Below, one piece after another: positions 13,513 to 25,424 of a DNA stretch of 64,000 nt. Location: positions 247,001-311,000 of the forward strand of contig JACVTC010000062.1 in assembly GCA_016946835.1 (NCBI GenBank). Direction: 5' to 3'. Under the pieces are notes generated by a model. The model was not told where the DNA came from. It saw only the letters and a list, made by a program, of their open reading frames with translations, and did not search any database. This stretch comes from Neocallimastix lanati (nom. inval.) (lineage: Eukaryota; Neocallimastigomycota; Neocallimastigomycetes; Neocallimastigales; Neocallimastigaceae). Position numbers and translations under genes: made by a program. The first letter of the stretch is position 1, and every line of letters starts with the position of its first letter.

Positions 13513-14379
13513 ATAAATAATTAATCAAAAAAAAAAATTTTTTTTTTTTTTTTTTTGGCTTCATCAACTTTCAGTATTAACGAGGATAAATTATTACTTG
13601 ATTTCTTCTTCTAAACTTTTATTACTACTTTTTATTTATTCATTTATATATAATATTTATCTTATTAATTTGATCTTTTTTTTTTTTTTAATAAAAATAT
13701 ATTTTCTTTTCATTGAATACTTTGACTTTTACAATTAAAAAAAAATTAATAATAATAAATAAATAAATAATTCCTAGAATAAATTAAAAAAAGTTTTTTT
13801 AATTCTTATTATCTATTAATAAATACTCTTTTTTTTTATTCTTTAATTTCTAATACCTCTATTCTTTTTATTATCTATTAAAAAATACTCTTTTTTTTTT
13901 TTTTTTATTCTTCAATTTCTAATACCTTTATAACAATAATAATTCTAATTCACTGATTATTATTATTATTTACCCTTAATTAACATAAATAAAAATTACT
14001 TATTACTATTAAAAAAATATTAAAAAATATTTAATACTAATTCCCTTTTTCCTTACTTTTTAATTTTTCATTCATTCATTCCACTTAAACTTTCATCATT
14101 AAAAATACGATTCAGTTACACCAATTTCAAACACATTTTCAAAATAAATTCTAATTCTTTAATATTAATATTTTTTTTTTATTTTTTACACTTAAAAATT
14201 ACAAATAAAATTTAATTAAAAAAAAAAAGTTAAATGTTATTTTATAACTAACATTTAAAACTTTTATGAATAACAAAGATAGTTTTTTTTTTTTTTAGTT
14301 TTGTATGAATTATTTATTTCATTAATTAATGATCTTAAAATTCTTTTCCTTAAACTATATACAATAATTATAAAGTAGC
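12496..14379. other. AT-rich intergenic region downstream of RPS13
   Basis: It holds (AAAAAAT)n near 12598-12645, many poly-A/poly-T tracts, GATATA repeats near 13436-13475, and copies of the ATTAATAAATACTCTTTTT motif outside an array (near 13816, with a diverged copy near 13877). No gene is seen. Confidence 0.55.
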
Positions 14380-15096
14380 TTAAGCAACTAAAGCAGAAGC
14401 TGTAGAAGATTCGCTGTTGATTTTTTAAAATGGTAGAAGAAAATATTTACAAATTATAATTGTTTTTTTTTATTTTTTAAAAAAAAAATATACATACCAA
14501 CAGGGATAAAACAATAACAGTAGATTTTATTTAAAAAATTAAATAATAATAAAGAATTTATGGTCAAGGTAGACTATATTTTAGCTTTTTATCACTAATA
14601 ATATGTCCAATAACGTGAATAAAAAAAAATTATATAAAATATATATACATTATTTAATTAATATTAAAGGATACTATTTCCAATTTGGAGCGAGTTGACC
14701 AGAAGTCTTATAGTAACGAGCAAGACGATGAATTCTGGATTCAATAAGAATAAGTCTAAACTTAGCTTCAGAATCCTTTCTGTTACGTTCTAAGTGCTTA
14801 CGAACAGCAACAGCCTTCTTAATAAGGAAGTAAAGATCTTCTGGAAGTTCTGGAGCTAAACCGTTAGACTTTAAGATACGAAGAATCTTGTTACCAGTAA
14901 CAGACTTTACTTGAGCAATACCATGAGAATCACGAAGGACAACACCAATTTGAGATGGGGTCATACCTTTCTTTGCAAACTTACAAATGTTTTCAACAAC
15001 TTCTTCAGAAGTGGTCTTGAGCCATGATGGTGGAGTTCTTTTGTATGGAAGAGCTGATGAAGCAATACCTTTACCTGGAGCATGCATACGACCCAT
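14380..15096 (-). CDS. RPS13: 40S ribosomal protein S13 (uS15), two exons
   Basis: Structural protein of the small ribosomal subunit, binding 18S rRNA in the central domain. CDS is complement(join(14380..14413, 14675..15096)), encoding 151 residues, the usual eukaryotic length. Exon 1 begins [18 protein letters not shown] and ends ...GQLAPNWK plus the first two bases of a Tyr codon. A 261-bp intron (14414-14674, GTATCC...AACAG) splits that codon, and exon 2 supplies [11 protein letters not shown] and the stop, matching the conserved C-terminus of the family. Without splicing the frame would stop after NWK, so the intron is well supported. The coding DNA is much less AT-biased than its surroundings, as expected for a highly expressed gene. 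The ATG sits in AATCAAGATGGG. Confidence 0.96.
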
Positions 15097-16097
15097 CTTG
15101 ATTAATTATTTCCTTTTTTTTTCTATTTATTCATTTAAATCATATTTTATAATTATAAAATTATTTAATTTAGTTAATTATTTTAATTTTAAAATCATTA
15201 TATCTCTTAAAGTATTAAATTAAATTTCAATTTTAAAGATTAAAATTAATAATAATATTAATATCTAATACATACAATTAAAACTAAAAATCACACAAAT
15301 ACAAAACTTTTTTGTTTATAAAATTCGAGAAAGAACAAAAAATGTAATTGAAATTTTATTCATTTTATAATATTAAAAAAAAAAAATTTTTTTTTTTTGT
15401 ATATATATGATTGGAAGAAATTATTATATTCACTATTAAAAAATTTTGTATTTAATTATACCTTATTCTTATGATATATATTAATATATTTTATATGTTT
15501 TAATAATATGTATTTTAATTTAATTTAATATAGGAATATTTAAAAAAAAAATAAATAAATAAATAAAAAAAAAAAAAAAATTAATTTCATATATAATTAT
15601 TAGTTAAGGTGAATGTGGTACATTTTGCCAATTTTTATAATACAAATTTTCAATACGCCATTTATTTTTAATGGCTTGTAAAATTTTTTGTTAACTCCAT
15701 AAAAAATTTTAATACAATTATATGTTAAAAAAAACAAATGTATAAATAAATAAATAAAGAATATAATAATATAAGTATAAAATAAAATAAAAAATAAAAT
15801 AAAATAAAAAATAAAATAAAATAAAATAAATATTGAAATAAAATAAATATCTATTATTATTTTTTATTAAATAATATATAAGATCAATGTTTTAGAAATG
15901 AAAATTTTTTATATTTTTATTATATTCAATTAATAATGTAATTTAATATATAAAACGATATTATTGATTGTTAATAATCTCATTAAATATAAATGATTTT
16001 TTTGCTTTCTAACATATATAATTAACTAAAACATTTTATTTTTAAAAATAAATTGTCTTTAATATTCTTAAATAAAAAATAATAATAAATATTTATT
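15097..16097. other. RPS13 upstream region and AT-rich spacer
   Basis: The RPS13 promoter must lie in the first few hundred bases, but no conserved box is recognisable. AAAAT/AAATA-type repeats occur at 15775-15850. No gene is seen. Confidence 0.5.
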
Positions 16098-16480
16098 TTA
16101 TTTTATTTTATTTTATTCAATCTGTACTATACATTTATATTCTACTATTTATTTTATTTTATTTTATTCAATCTGTACTATACATTTATATTCTACTATT
16201 TATTTTATTTTATTTTATTCAATCTGTACTATACATTTATATTCTACTATTTATTTTATTTTATTTTATTCAATCTGTACTATACATTTATATTCTACTA
16301 TTTATTTTATTTTATTTTATTCAATCTGTACTATACATTTATATTCTACTATTTATTTTATTTTATTTTATTCAATCTGTACTTTATATTCATATTCTAT
16401 TATTTATTTTATTTTATTTTATTCAATCTATACTATACATTTATATTCTACTATTTATTTTTTTTTATTTTATTTTATAT
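16098..16480 (+). repeat. 51-bp tandem repeat, about 7 copies
   Basis: The landmark CAATCTGTAC occurs at 16118, 16169, 16220, 16271, 16322 and 16373, exactly 51 bp apart, and a variant (CAATCTATAC) occurs at 16424. The unit combines CTACTATTTATTTTATTTTA with CAATCTGTACTATACATTTA. The array lies just upstream of a transposase relic. A single copy occurs at 45640-45710. Confidence 0.95.
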
Positions 16481-16644
16481 ATTTGCACTTATATTATTAC
16501 ATTCTTTATTTAATTAATTATTTTTTTTTTTACAAATAATTGAAAAACAAATTTTTCAAAATTAATATTAAGAATAATATGGGATAATTAATATAATAAT
16601 TTTAATTATATAATTAAAAAACACTTATAAAAATATATATAGAA

Positions 16645-17345
16645 ATGGAAGAAAATCTAATTATTGATGTGAGTCTAACAAAGGAAAAAAATAAATTATT
16701 ATTAATAAAAAATATAAATTTAATTTTTCATATATAAGAAAAGATAATTCCAAAGTTTATATACCGAAATAAGTGTAAATCTTTTATTTCTTTTATTATT
16801 TTAAATGATAAGAAAAAATATTAAAATATGATAATTCACATAATCATCCTGAAAAAGAATACGATGTATCTCTATCTATAATGAAACATAAAATTAAAGA
16901 TGGAATTGAAAAAAGTTCAATTCCTTTTGGTATAAAAATAAAACCCTTATATAATAAAATTTCTAAAGAAATGGAATTTATATGTCCAGAATATACTTCA
17001 ATTAAATCCTAAATATCAAGAAATTTAAATAAAAAACTTCCATCCAATGTAACAACATTTGCTGAAATTCCTTGTGAATTTTAATACTATAAAACAAAGA
17101 GAGGTTAAATTTTATGATATTCACAAATTCTAATTTAATAATTTTTTCAATCCCCTTTTCAAGCAAAATTATTTAGGAAATATAATGATGATATATTTGT
17201 TAATGGTACATTTTTTATTGCCCCTAAAATTAGTTATCAAATATTTATTACAAGAACTTAAGCTAAAGAATTAAATAGTTTTTACACTACTTCCTTTGCA
17301 ATATTAAAAAATTAAGAACAAGAAACATATAAAAATATTATTTGA
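16645..17345 (+). pseudogene. MULE-type transposase relic with FLYWCH-like zinc finger
   Basis: The reading starts MEENLIIDV at 16645 and then jumps frames. A first block (NKLLLIKN, then KCKSFI, then HNHPEKEYD) matches the order of a FLYWCH/WRKY-like finger: hydrophobic strand, Cys, HNHP. Downstream, FRKYNDDIFVNGTFFIAPK-x-SYQIF (about 17177-17250) matches the MULE transposase core, where the usual DGTF appears as NGTF. Several stops and at least three frame changes show it is dead. The family fits Mutator-like elements, which are DNA transposons. Terminal repeats were not identified. Confidence 0.6.
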
Positions 17346-17425
17346 AAAATTAAAAAAAAAAATGCTAATACATGTAACAATAATATTATAATTAATATTA
17401 TAATTGAACCAAAAAATAAATATGT

Positions 17426-17561
17426 GAATTAATAATATTAAAAGAATGAACCTCACTAACCACCACTTTTACTTTAAAAAATAATAATTATATGAATTAA
17501 TAATATTAAAAGAATGAACCTCACTAACCACCACTTTTACTTTAAAAAATAATAAATATTT
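17426..17561. repeat. 68-bp tandem duplication
   Basis: Two almost identical 68-bp copies start at 17426 and 17494. Each contains AATGAACCTCACTAACCACC. It lies just past the MULE relic. Confidence 0.9.
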
Positions 17562-17828
17562 ATATCACCTATTTATTACTTCTTAAAATGAGGAATATTA
17601 TTATTATTATTATTACTTTAAATGAAATATCAATACGTTGTATAGATAATTTTTATAATAAATAATAATAATTTTTTAACAGTAGTGCTATTTACTTATT
17701 TATTTATTATTTACGTATTTATATACCTATAATTATTACAATAAAAATTAATTTGGATAAGAATGAAAATACAATTTTCGAAATATATTAATTAAATAAT
17801 ATATATATAATATAGATAGATGTTTTTT

Positions 17829-17868
<40 letters not shown>

Positions 17869-18239
17869 CAAATTAAAATATACAATTTGATATTAATTAA
17901 TTGAAATTATAAAGTTAGGTATATCTTTGGGAAAAATAAAAATACAAAAAAAATAATAATAAATAAAAATAAAATAAAATAAAATAAAATAAAAAAAAAT
18001 AAAAAAAAAAAATTGGTATTATATTCTATTATTTTATTATTTATTTATTTTATTTACTTAGTTTTATTATTAATTAATTTAATTAAATAAGAAAAAAAAA
18101 CTTCAAATTTTATATATATATTTATATAAATAATTTATATTTTAATTTTTTAGAAAAAAAAAAAAAATAAAATAATAAAAAATAAAGAAATTTATAAATA
18201 TATTATAAATATATACATATAATATAATTATATAATTAA
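17562..18239. other. AT-rich intergenic region, 3' flank of the membrane-protein gene
   Basis: It contains a poly-T tract (about 17830-17869) and AAAAT repeats (about 17955-18010). No gene is seen. Confidence 0.55.
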
Positions 18240-18918
18240 TTAATTATTTTTTTTAGTTTCGGGATCTTGTGAAGTATTTTCTTCCTCTTCTTCATGATTT
18301 TCTGATTCTTTCTTTTCTTCAGTTTTTTCGGTTTTTTCAGATTCTTTGTCATCTTGCTTTTCTTCTTTTTCTTCTTCTTTTTCTTCTTTTTCTGCTTCTG
18401 CTTCTTCTTCTGCATCTTCCTCTTGTTCGTTTGTAGTTTCTTTTATAAATTCGTCGGAATATTCATCAAATAAATATCTAACAAATATCTACTTATCATG
18501 TTTTCATGTTTCATATTATTTTTTTTTTTTTTTTTTTTTTTTTGTTTGTTTTTTATTTTTTGTAGTATTTTAATAAAGTAAAAATTTATATTATAAATGT
18601 TATTAATATATTATTTAATATTTTTTCTTAGAATATAAATTAATATCTAATAATACTAAATTATATATATAAAGGAACTCTTTTAAGTTTATATAAAAAA
18701 AATACTTAATATTTACCAAGAATGGAAAATAATATATTACTCTAACTATACTGAAACTTCCCATACTCTCTATAAATTTATATATTTTTGTTTCATTAAA
18801 TCTGAAATATGAAAGTAGATAAAAGAAGGCATTCCATTTTGGAAAAAAAACAAAAATTAAAATAAAGCAAGAAATAACTGGTGTAAGTTTGAGGAATTTT
18901 TTGTTACTCTAAAATTAA

Positions 18919-18963
<45 letters not shown>

Positions 18964-19041
18964 TTATTGTTAATAAATTTGTTTTAACTTTAATAAAAGT
19001 ATAATACATCATTAAATATTATTTATAATAAATTTAAAATA

Positions 19042-19077
<36 letters not shown>

Positions 19078-19512
19078 CTCACAGTGTAACATCCATAAAT
19101 AAACAAAAGATTAAGAATTAATACAATAAGCAAAGCAAGTATTATTATTATATCAATTGTTGGTAATTTTGAATTAAAATTAATTATACGATTAACGATA
19201 GTACAGATACATGATAGCTATATGGATTAATAGTAATAATAGAAAAAAAAAAAAGAAAAAGAATTAGTAAAAAAAATAAAAAATAAAATATATATACATA
19301 TATATTTAAACAATGTAAATAAATGTAAATCATATATAAATATTATATATTTGATTTTAATTTTTAATATATAAACTTACTGAATTGTAAAATGAAAGGG
19401 TAATCATTTGAAATTGCTTCTTCCATAGAAATGAGGATTTAACCTTATTTGAAATGAAAGTAAAAAAAGTATCTTTTTTACTACTGGAATTATTTTTATT
19501 TTTATCAGACAT
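18240..19512 (-). CDS. Unknown multi-pass membrane protein with acidic tail, four exons (235 aa)
   Basis: Assembled from splice sites: complement(join(18240..18488, 18717..18908, 19083..19217, 19381..19512)). Exons are 132, 135, 192 and 249 bp, all joined in phase 0. Introns are 163, 174 and 228 bp, with donors GTAAGT, GTGAGT and GTAAAT and acceptors TATAG, TTTTAG and AAGTAG. The N-terminus (MSDKNKNNSSSKKD) is polar. A hydrophobic helix spans ~65-85 (IDIIIILALLIVLILNLLF), another ~99-112 (PVISCFILIFVFFP), and a weaker stretch ~142-155 (VRVIYYFPFLIFVRYLF) crosses the exon 3/4 junction. The last ~75 residues are a Glu/Lys-rich, cytosolic-looking tail. I recognise no family. The order of phases, the good splice sites and the coding bias support a real gene; the final acceptor is the weakest point. 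Confidence 0.72.
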
Positions 19513-20059
19513 TTTTTTTTTTTTTATTTGTTTATCTCACTTGTTAAAAAAATAATTATAATAATAATAATAAGGATAAGGATAATAATAATGATAATAA
19601 TAAAATAAATTAAAAAATACACATATATATATAAAAATTATATTCATAATATTAGTTATTTATTAAATATTAAAATCAATTCTCCCTTTCAATAATTAAA
19701 TAAATATATTCATTTTTCTCGGTTATATATATATATTTCCTTTTGTTTATCTTTATTTCATTTTTTAATTATTTTTACTTTATCATTAATTATTTATTAA
19801 TTTTGAAATCTCTAAATCTCTATAGATTTCTTTTTATATATACATACATAATTATAAATTTCATTATTTATAATTTTAAAAATTTTAAATGATATCTCTA
19901 ATTAAATTATTTTTTATTCTATACTTTTTTTTTTATTGTAAAATAAAATTTAAAATTAAATAATTTATTATTACCTTTTCTTAATAATGATAGTATAATA
20001 TAATTATATTTTTTTTTTACTATTCAAACTTCTTATTATCAATACCAATTTTTGGTATT

Positions 20060-20092
<33 letters not shown>

Positions 20093-20778
20093 ATTACATA
20101 TATATATTATTTATTTATTTATTATTCGATTATTAATTATATTTATTTATTATTAATTATAATTAATATATAAAAATAAAATAATATAAAAATTCAAAAA
20201 ATGACAGGAAAAATGTTAAATACAAATGAAAATTATATTTTTTATATTAATTTAAATTATTATAGAATTTTAATTTTTTTTAAACAAAATAATATAATTA
20301 GAAGATTTAGATCATAGAAAGAATTATTCATATATTTGGAGTCAGTATCATAAAAAGAAATATCTAAGTATCATATATTGAATTATGAAAATATCATATT
20401 GCAACTCAAAGTTAGAATGAAATATTTAAATATTATATAATGATTAATTAAATCTATATATATAAAATTTATTATATTATTTCAATAAAAATATTTTTTA
20501 TGCTAAAACTAATCCTTTAAATTAAATTTAATTATTTTATTATTTTTATTTTATTTCTACTATATATTATTATTTTATATTATTTTTATAAGTGACTAGG
20601 AATAAACTTTATTTTATGAATTTATTTTTATATTCTTTCTTGGTGAAATAATAGCTTTAGGTGAGATTACAATTCAATACTGAAGAAACAAAAACATATT
20701 TAAAGAAGTTCTATCAGAGGGCTCTGAGTCTAATGTTTCTTATTTATAATTAGACTAATAGTATACTTACTATTACAA
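19513..20778. other. AT-rich intergenic region
   Basis: The promoter side of the minus-strand membrane-protein gene. A 38-codon frame at 20201-20317 (MTGKMLNTNENY...) begins in a good AAAAAATG context and could be a first exon, but nothing confirms it. Confidence 0.4.
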
Positions 20779-21075
20779 TCTGATATGGTAAAGAAGAATA
20801 TCTAATTGCCAATCCTTCAAATTCATTTAACACAACTAAAAAGTAATAAAAAACATTCTTTCTACAACAAATTTATGGAAATTGAACCACCTGATGATAT
20901 TTCTCTTGTTTTGAGGGTGAGTTTAGTGGTCTCACACTCTCAACTTTACAGATGTTACTTTTTTGTTTTATTTTATTAAAAAAATTTTTTTTGGTAGAAA
21001 TATTTTCAATACTTTATCATTTTAAAAATTTCCCTTTATTTTCTTTTTATTACATTAACTTTTTTATTTTTTTAA
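20779..21075 (+). repeat. Dispersed repeat family, copy A
   Basis: It aligns by eye with 44771-45085. Both begin CTGRTATGGTAAAGRAGAA, both share TTTAGTRGT-x-TCAC followed by CTTTACARATRTTACTT, and both keep TTTTGGTMGAAAT. Both are degenerate, so the original function is not visible; a shared transposon or an untranslated region is possible. Confidence 0.55.
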
Positions 21076-21303
21076 AAATTAGAAATTATAAAAAAAAAAA
21101 TTTTTTTAAAAAAAGTAGTTTTACATTTATATATATATATCAAAAATATTTATAATGAATTTTTCCTTTATATTTAATATATTAATATTTTTAATGATTA
21201 ATAAGTAAAATAATATAAGTATATTCACTTCTTGTCTATAAAATAATCTAAAGGTTAAATTATTTAATAATATTTAATAATATTTAATAATATTTAATAA
21301 TAC

Positions 21304-21307
<4 letters not shown>

Positions 21308-21363
<56 letters not shown>
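21308..21363. repeat. (AAT)n microsatellite
   Basis: About 18 AAT units, preceded by five TTTAATAATA-like units (21260-21307). Confidence 0.9.
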
Positions 21364-21366
<3 letters not shown>

Positions 21367-21768
21367 TATTTCAATAAAATATTTTTAAATAAAAAATAAC
21401 ATTTATTTATAATCATAATCAATTCTAAAAAAAAAAATATAAATTATAATAATATAAAAATATAAATATAAAAACATTTATATTTATTTATTTATTTTTT
21501 TTCTTTTTATTATTGATTCTTCTTATTATTTTTTATTATATATATATATTATAAATTAATTATATGGACGTAATAAATTATATTGAATATTCATTTCTGA
21601 AAAAAAAAAAAAAATAAAAAAATTTAAATTTAAAAATAATTAAAATTTATTATTTATTTATTTATTTATTTATTATTTATATAAATTGATAAAGTATATT
21701 ATAATGTCTAAATTAAATTTTAATTCAAAATATAAAATTTCAAAAATTTAATATGTTAAATTAGGTCT

Positions 21769-21817
<49 letters not shown>

Positions 21818-21891
21818 TTGTAGTATTATAGTATATATATTTTTAATGTTGTAGATAATGAACATTATTAAATAATATATATTAGTTAAAA
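21364..21891. other. AT-rich upstream region of the second ankyrin gene
   Basis: It contains a poly-T tract (about 21771-21812) ending 80 bp before the start codon. No other feature is seen. Confidence 0.5.
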
Positions 21892-23730
21892 ATGAATTGG
21901 CAAAAAGATGATATGAATAATAATATTATAAATAAGAGAGATATTATATTGGAAGAAAATAAAAAACAAGAAAAGGGGGTTGCACCAAAAAATTCAGATG
22001 CTAAAATAGAACATAATTTCAACGAATTATATATATCCTCTTCATTAATAAGAAAATTAATTAATAATAATAATTTTATTTTGTTAGGAGTCATTTTTAA
22101 TAATTTAAAATTTTATGATAACGAATTTATTAAATGGTTACTTTACCAATATAAAAATAAAATTTCTATTTCTTCTAAGAATTTAAATCAAAAAATTTCC
22201 GATAAAAAATTTAAGATAACAGCAGATAAAGATGCGAGTAGTAAAGATACTTCAATTATTTATTATTTAAATAAAGCAATTGAAGATAGAAATGAGCATT
22301 TAACTCAATATTTAATTAATCACATGAAAAATTTTAATAAAAAAGATAAATCAGGTCAATCACCAATATTTTATGCATGCAGTAATGGAAATAAGGAATT
22401 AGTAAAATATTTAGTAGAACATGGAGCTGATGTAAATATAGAAAATGAATATTATGAAACACCATTATTTAATGCATGTAGTAGTGGAAATAAAGAATTA
22501 GTAGAATATTTAGTAGAACATGGAGCAGATATAAATAAAGAAAATAAATATGGACGTGAAACCCCATTATTTAATACATGTAGTAGTGGAAATAAAGAAT
22601 TAGTAGAATATTTAATAGAACATGGAGCAGATATAAAAAAAGAAAATGCAAATAAACTTGAAACACCATTATTTAATGCATGTAGTAGTGGAAATGTGTA
22701 TTTAGTTAGGTATATATTAGAATTTGGAGTAGATATAAATAAAGAAAGTAGATATGGTAAAACAGCATTATTTAATGCCTGTGAAAGTGGAAATAAGGAA
22801 TTAGTAGAATATTTTGTAGAACATGGAGCTGACATAAATAAAGAAGATGATGAAGGTTATACACCGTTATTTAATGCATGCAGAAGTGGAAATAAGGAAT
22901 TAGTAGAATATTTAGTAGAGAAAGGAGCAGATATAAATAAAGAAAATAACTATGATGAAACACCATTATTTAATGCATGTAGTAGTGGAAATGTGTATTT
23001 AGTTGGGTATATATTAGAATTTGGAGTAGATATAAATAAAGAAAGTAGATATGGTGAAACAGCATTATTTAATGCATGTAGCAGTGGAAATAAAAAATTA
23101 GTAGAATATTTAGTAGAACATGGAGCAGATATAAATAAAGAAAGTAGATATGGTGAAACAGCATTATTTAATGCATGTAGCAGTGGAAATAAAGAATTAG
23201 TAGAATATTTAGTAGAACATGGAGCAGATATAAATAAAGAAAATAACTATGATAAAACACCATTATTTAATGCATGTAGTAATGGAAATAATGAATTAGT
23301 AAAATACTTAGTAGAACATGGAGCAGATTTAAATAAAGAAAGTAGATATGGTGAAACAGCATTATTTAATGCATGTAGTAACGGAAACAAAGAATTAGTG
23401 GAATATTTAGTAGAACATGGAGCAGATCCAAATAAAGAAAGAAGGAATGGCGAAACAGCATTATTTAATGCATGTAGCATTGGAAATAAAGAATTAGTTG
23501 TATATTTAGTAGAACATGGGGCTGATATAAATAAAGAAAATGAGAATGGTTATACACCATTATTTAATGCATATAGAAATCAAAATATAGAATTAATAGA
23601 ATGTTTAATAGAACATAGAGCTGATATAAATAAATATAAAGGAAATTACTTTGGTGAATTACTATCACCAATACATACAAAAATAGAATTATTAGATTAT
23701 TTAGTAAAACATGGTGCTAATATAAATTAA
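21892..23730 (+). CDS. Ankyrin-repeat protein (612 aa)
   Basis: One uninterrupted frame from ATG at 21892 to TAA at 23730. Residues 1-~120 are polar and helical and include a block (LYISSSLIRKLI... DNEFIKWLLYQYKNKIS) shared with the ankyrin gene at 1-1911. Residues ~121-612 form about 14-15 ankyrin repeats with consensus ETPLFNACSSGNKELVEYLVEHGADINKE. The last two repeats are diverged, as is usual for a capping repeat. The pattern NVYLVxYILEFGVDINKESRYG occurs twice, 300 bp apart, so a three-repeat block has duplicated recently. It is probably a protein-interaction scaffold; no enzymatic domain, signal peptide or membrane segment is visible, and the partner is unknown. Confidence 0.92.
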   Translation: MNWQKDDMNNNIINKRDIILEENKKQEKGVAPKNSDAKIEHNFNELYISSSLIRKLINNNNFILLGVIFNNLKFYDNEFIKWLLYQYKNKISISSKNLNQKISDKKFKITADKDASSKDTSIIYYLNKAIEDRNEHLTQYLINHMKNFNKKDKSGQSPIFYACSNGNKELVKYLVEHGADVNIENEYYETPLFNACSSGNKELVEYLVEHGADINKENKYGRETPLFNTCSSGNKELVEYLIEHGADIKKENANKLETPLFNACSSGNVYLVRYILEFGVDINKESRYGKTALFNACESGNKELVEYFVEHGADINKEDDEGYTPLFNACRSGNKELVEYLVEKGADINKENNYDETPLFNACSSGNVYLVGYILEFGVDINKESRYGETALFNACSSGNKKLVEYLVEHGADINKESRYGETALFNACSSGNKELVEYLVEHGADINKENNYDKTPLFNACSNGNNELVKYLVEHGADLNKESRYGETALFNACSNGNKELVEYLVEHGADPNKERRNGETALFNACSIGNKELVVYLVEHGADINKENENGYTPLFNAYRNQNIELIECLIEHRADINKYKGNYFGELLSPIHTKIELLDYLVKHGANIN

Positions 23731-25385
23731 TAAATTAATAAAAAAAAAAAAAAGGAAATATTTTATGAAATTCCCTTAGAGAAATTTTTAACTTATTAGA
23801 ATGTATCACCAACTAGAAATCTAAAATTTATTGAGGGTCAATATTCAATATTGATAAAAAAATAATAATAATGAAAGTTGCTATAGAAATACAATTGGAA
23901 ACTTATTTATATCCGGCAATATGTACGTACAAAACCAGATATTTGAGGTAAATAAATTAAGAAGAAAAAAATAAAATAAAATGAAATAAAATAAAAAAAA
24001 AAAAAAAACAATAATCCCATCTTGGAGGATGGGATGAATGTTCAAGAAGATTTTTTTATGAGTATTTAAATGGTATAGAAAACTATGAAAAAAGTTTTTC
24101 AAGAGAAAAAAAAAAGCATTTATAATCTAAAAAAATCAATATTATAACTAATACAGATAATATAATAAAGTTGTTATATATAATTTTCAAAAGCAAAATC
24201 TATGAATCCTAAGATTCAAGCATATTGACATTAAGTATACCATCTTACTCATGATCTTCATAGAAAGAAACAAAGTTAAAAGTTAAAGATACATAAAAAT
24301 AAGAAGGAAAAAAAATCAAACAGAAGCTTTTACTAAATACTAAAAATAATACTCTAATGAACAAATTTTAGAAATATGTTAAATAATAAATATTTAAAAA
24401 ATTGAAATAAATAAATATAAAAACAAATAAACAAATCTAATTTTATCATTCAATTATAACAAAGTTAGAATTGAAGGGATTGTATTAAGATTAAATTTCA
24501 TTATCAGTTTTTCTTTTTATATTTTCATGTCACTAATTTTTATTGGTTCATATTATATTAACTAATCTATATATTGGATTCATATTTTAAATTTTATTTG
24601 AAGTATCGGAATCAAGGATCCAATTTGAACAAATTATAATTATTGATTCCTTTAATTTTATTATAGTAATTATTATTATTAGTTTCAATGCTTTTGATTT
24701 CTAAAGTATTGTTTGAAAAACAATCATTTGAGATATTTTCTTGATAATTATCTTTATATTCGTTAACATTGTTTGTTAAAAAAAAAAAAAAAAGTATTTA
24801 TTATTAAATTTATTTTTGTTATTTTTTTTTTATCTTTTTGTTTTTATTTTTATTTTATTTGGTTTATTATTTTTGATTTGTTTGTTTTAAAGTTGTTTCG
24901 TTTATCTTTAAAGCATTCCATTATTAGTGGCCAGATTTGCCTCAAAGTAAACACTTCCTGTTCCCTCTTCTTAGAATATCCTTTTTTTTTTATATATGTT
25001 TATATATATATATATATATATAAATTTTTAGATATATATGTTTGAAGACGAATAGTTTTTTTTTTTTCTTTAAGATGAGAAAAACGGAACATCCATAACT
25101 ATCCTTTTTAAACGTAATTACAGCATTCTTTCCAATGGCTGTTAAGCTGGAAAACGTTAATCCATCATAAATCTTCTAGTAAAGCATGGTTAAGGATTAC
25201 AATTACTTTTTATATTGTCGAAAATATAATCCTGAATCTATAATTTCTAGTTCATCGAGTATATTTTGGAGAGTTTCAAGAAAAATATGAATGTCATCAT
25301 TAATTTTAAATTTCACAAAAAAAAAAAAAAAAAACAAAAAATAATTCAATTTCTCAGAATCTTTTTTTTCTATGTTATCTAAAAA

Positions 25386-25400
<15 letters not shown>
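23731..25400 (-). pseudogene. Degenerate Ty1/copia gag-protease fragment
   Basis: Minus-strand fragments read in gag-to-protease order. Near 25130-25290 lies a helical block (NDDIHIFLETLQNILDELEI). Near 24890-24960 lies a basic block (TLRQIWPLIMECFKDKR). Near 24605-24625 lies WILDSDTS, close to the copia protease signature WILDSGTS with the Gly replaced. Stops and frame jumps are frequent, and downstream pol has decayed into AT-rich sequence. A small hairpin with an 8-bp stem sits at 24014-24035. No LTRs were found. The copia assignment rests mainly on the protease motif and the similar relic next door. Confidence 0.45.

Positions 25401-25424
<24 letters not shown>

Noticed and set aside
16098-16480. 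CRISPR-like array
   Set aside because: The 51-bp units are contiguous tandem repeats without unique spacers, in a eukaryotic context.
18346-18573. 75-codon + strand Ser-rich frame
   Set aside because: Antisense of the Glu/Lys tail in exon 4 of the membrane-protein gene.
22452-22835. 127-codon minus-strand frame (and a similar one at 23247-23480)
   Set aside because: Antisense shadow of the ankyrin array at 21892-23730.
24773-25045. 90-codon Phe-rich + strand frame
   Set aside because: Antisense of the copia relic and poly-T; starts inside a homopolymer.
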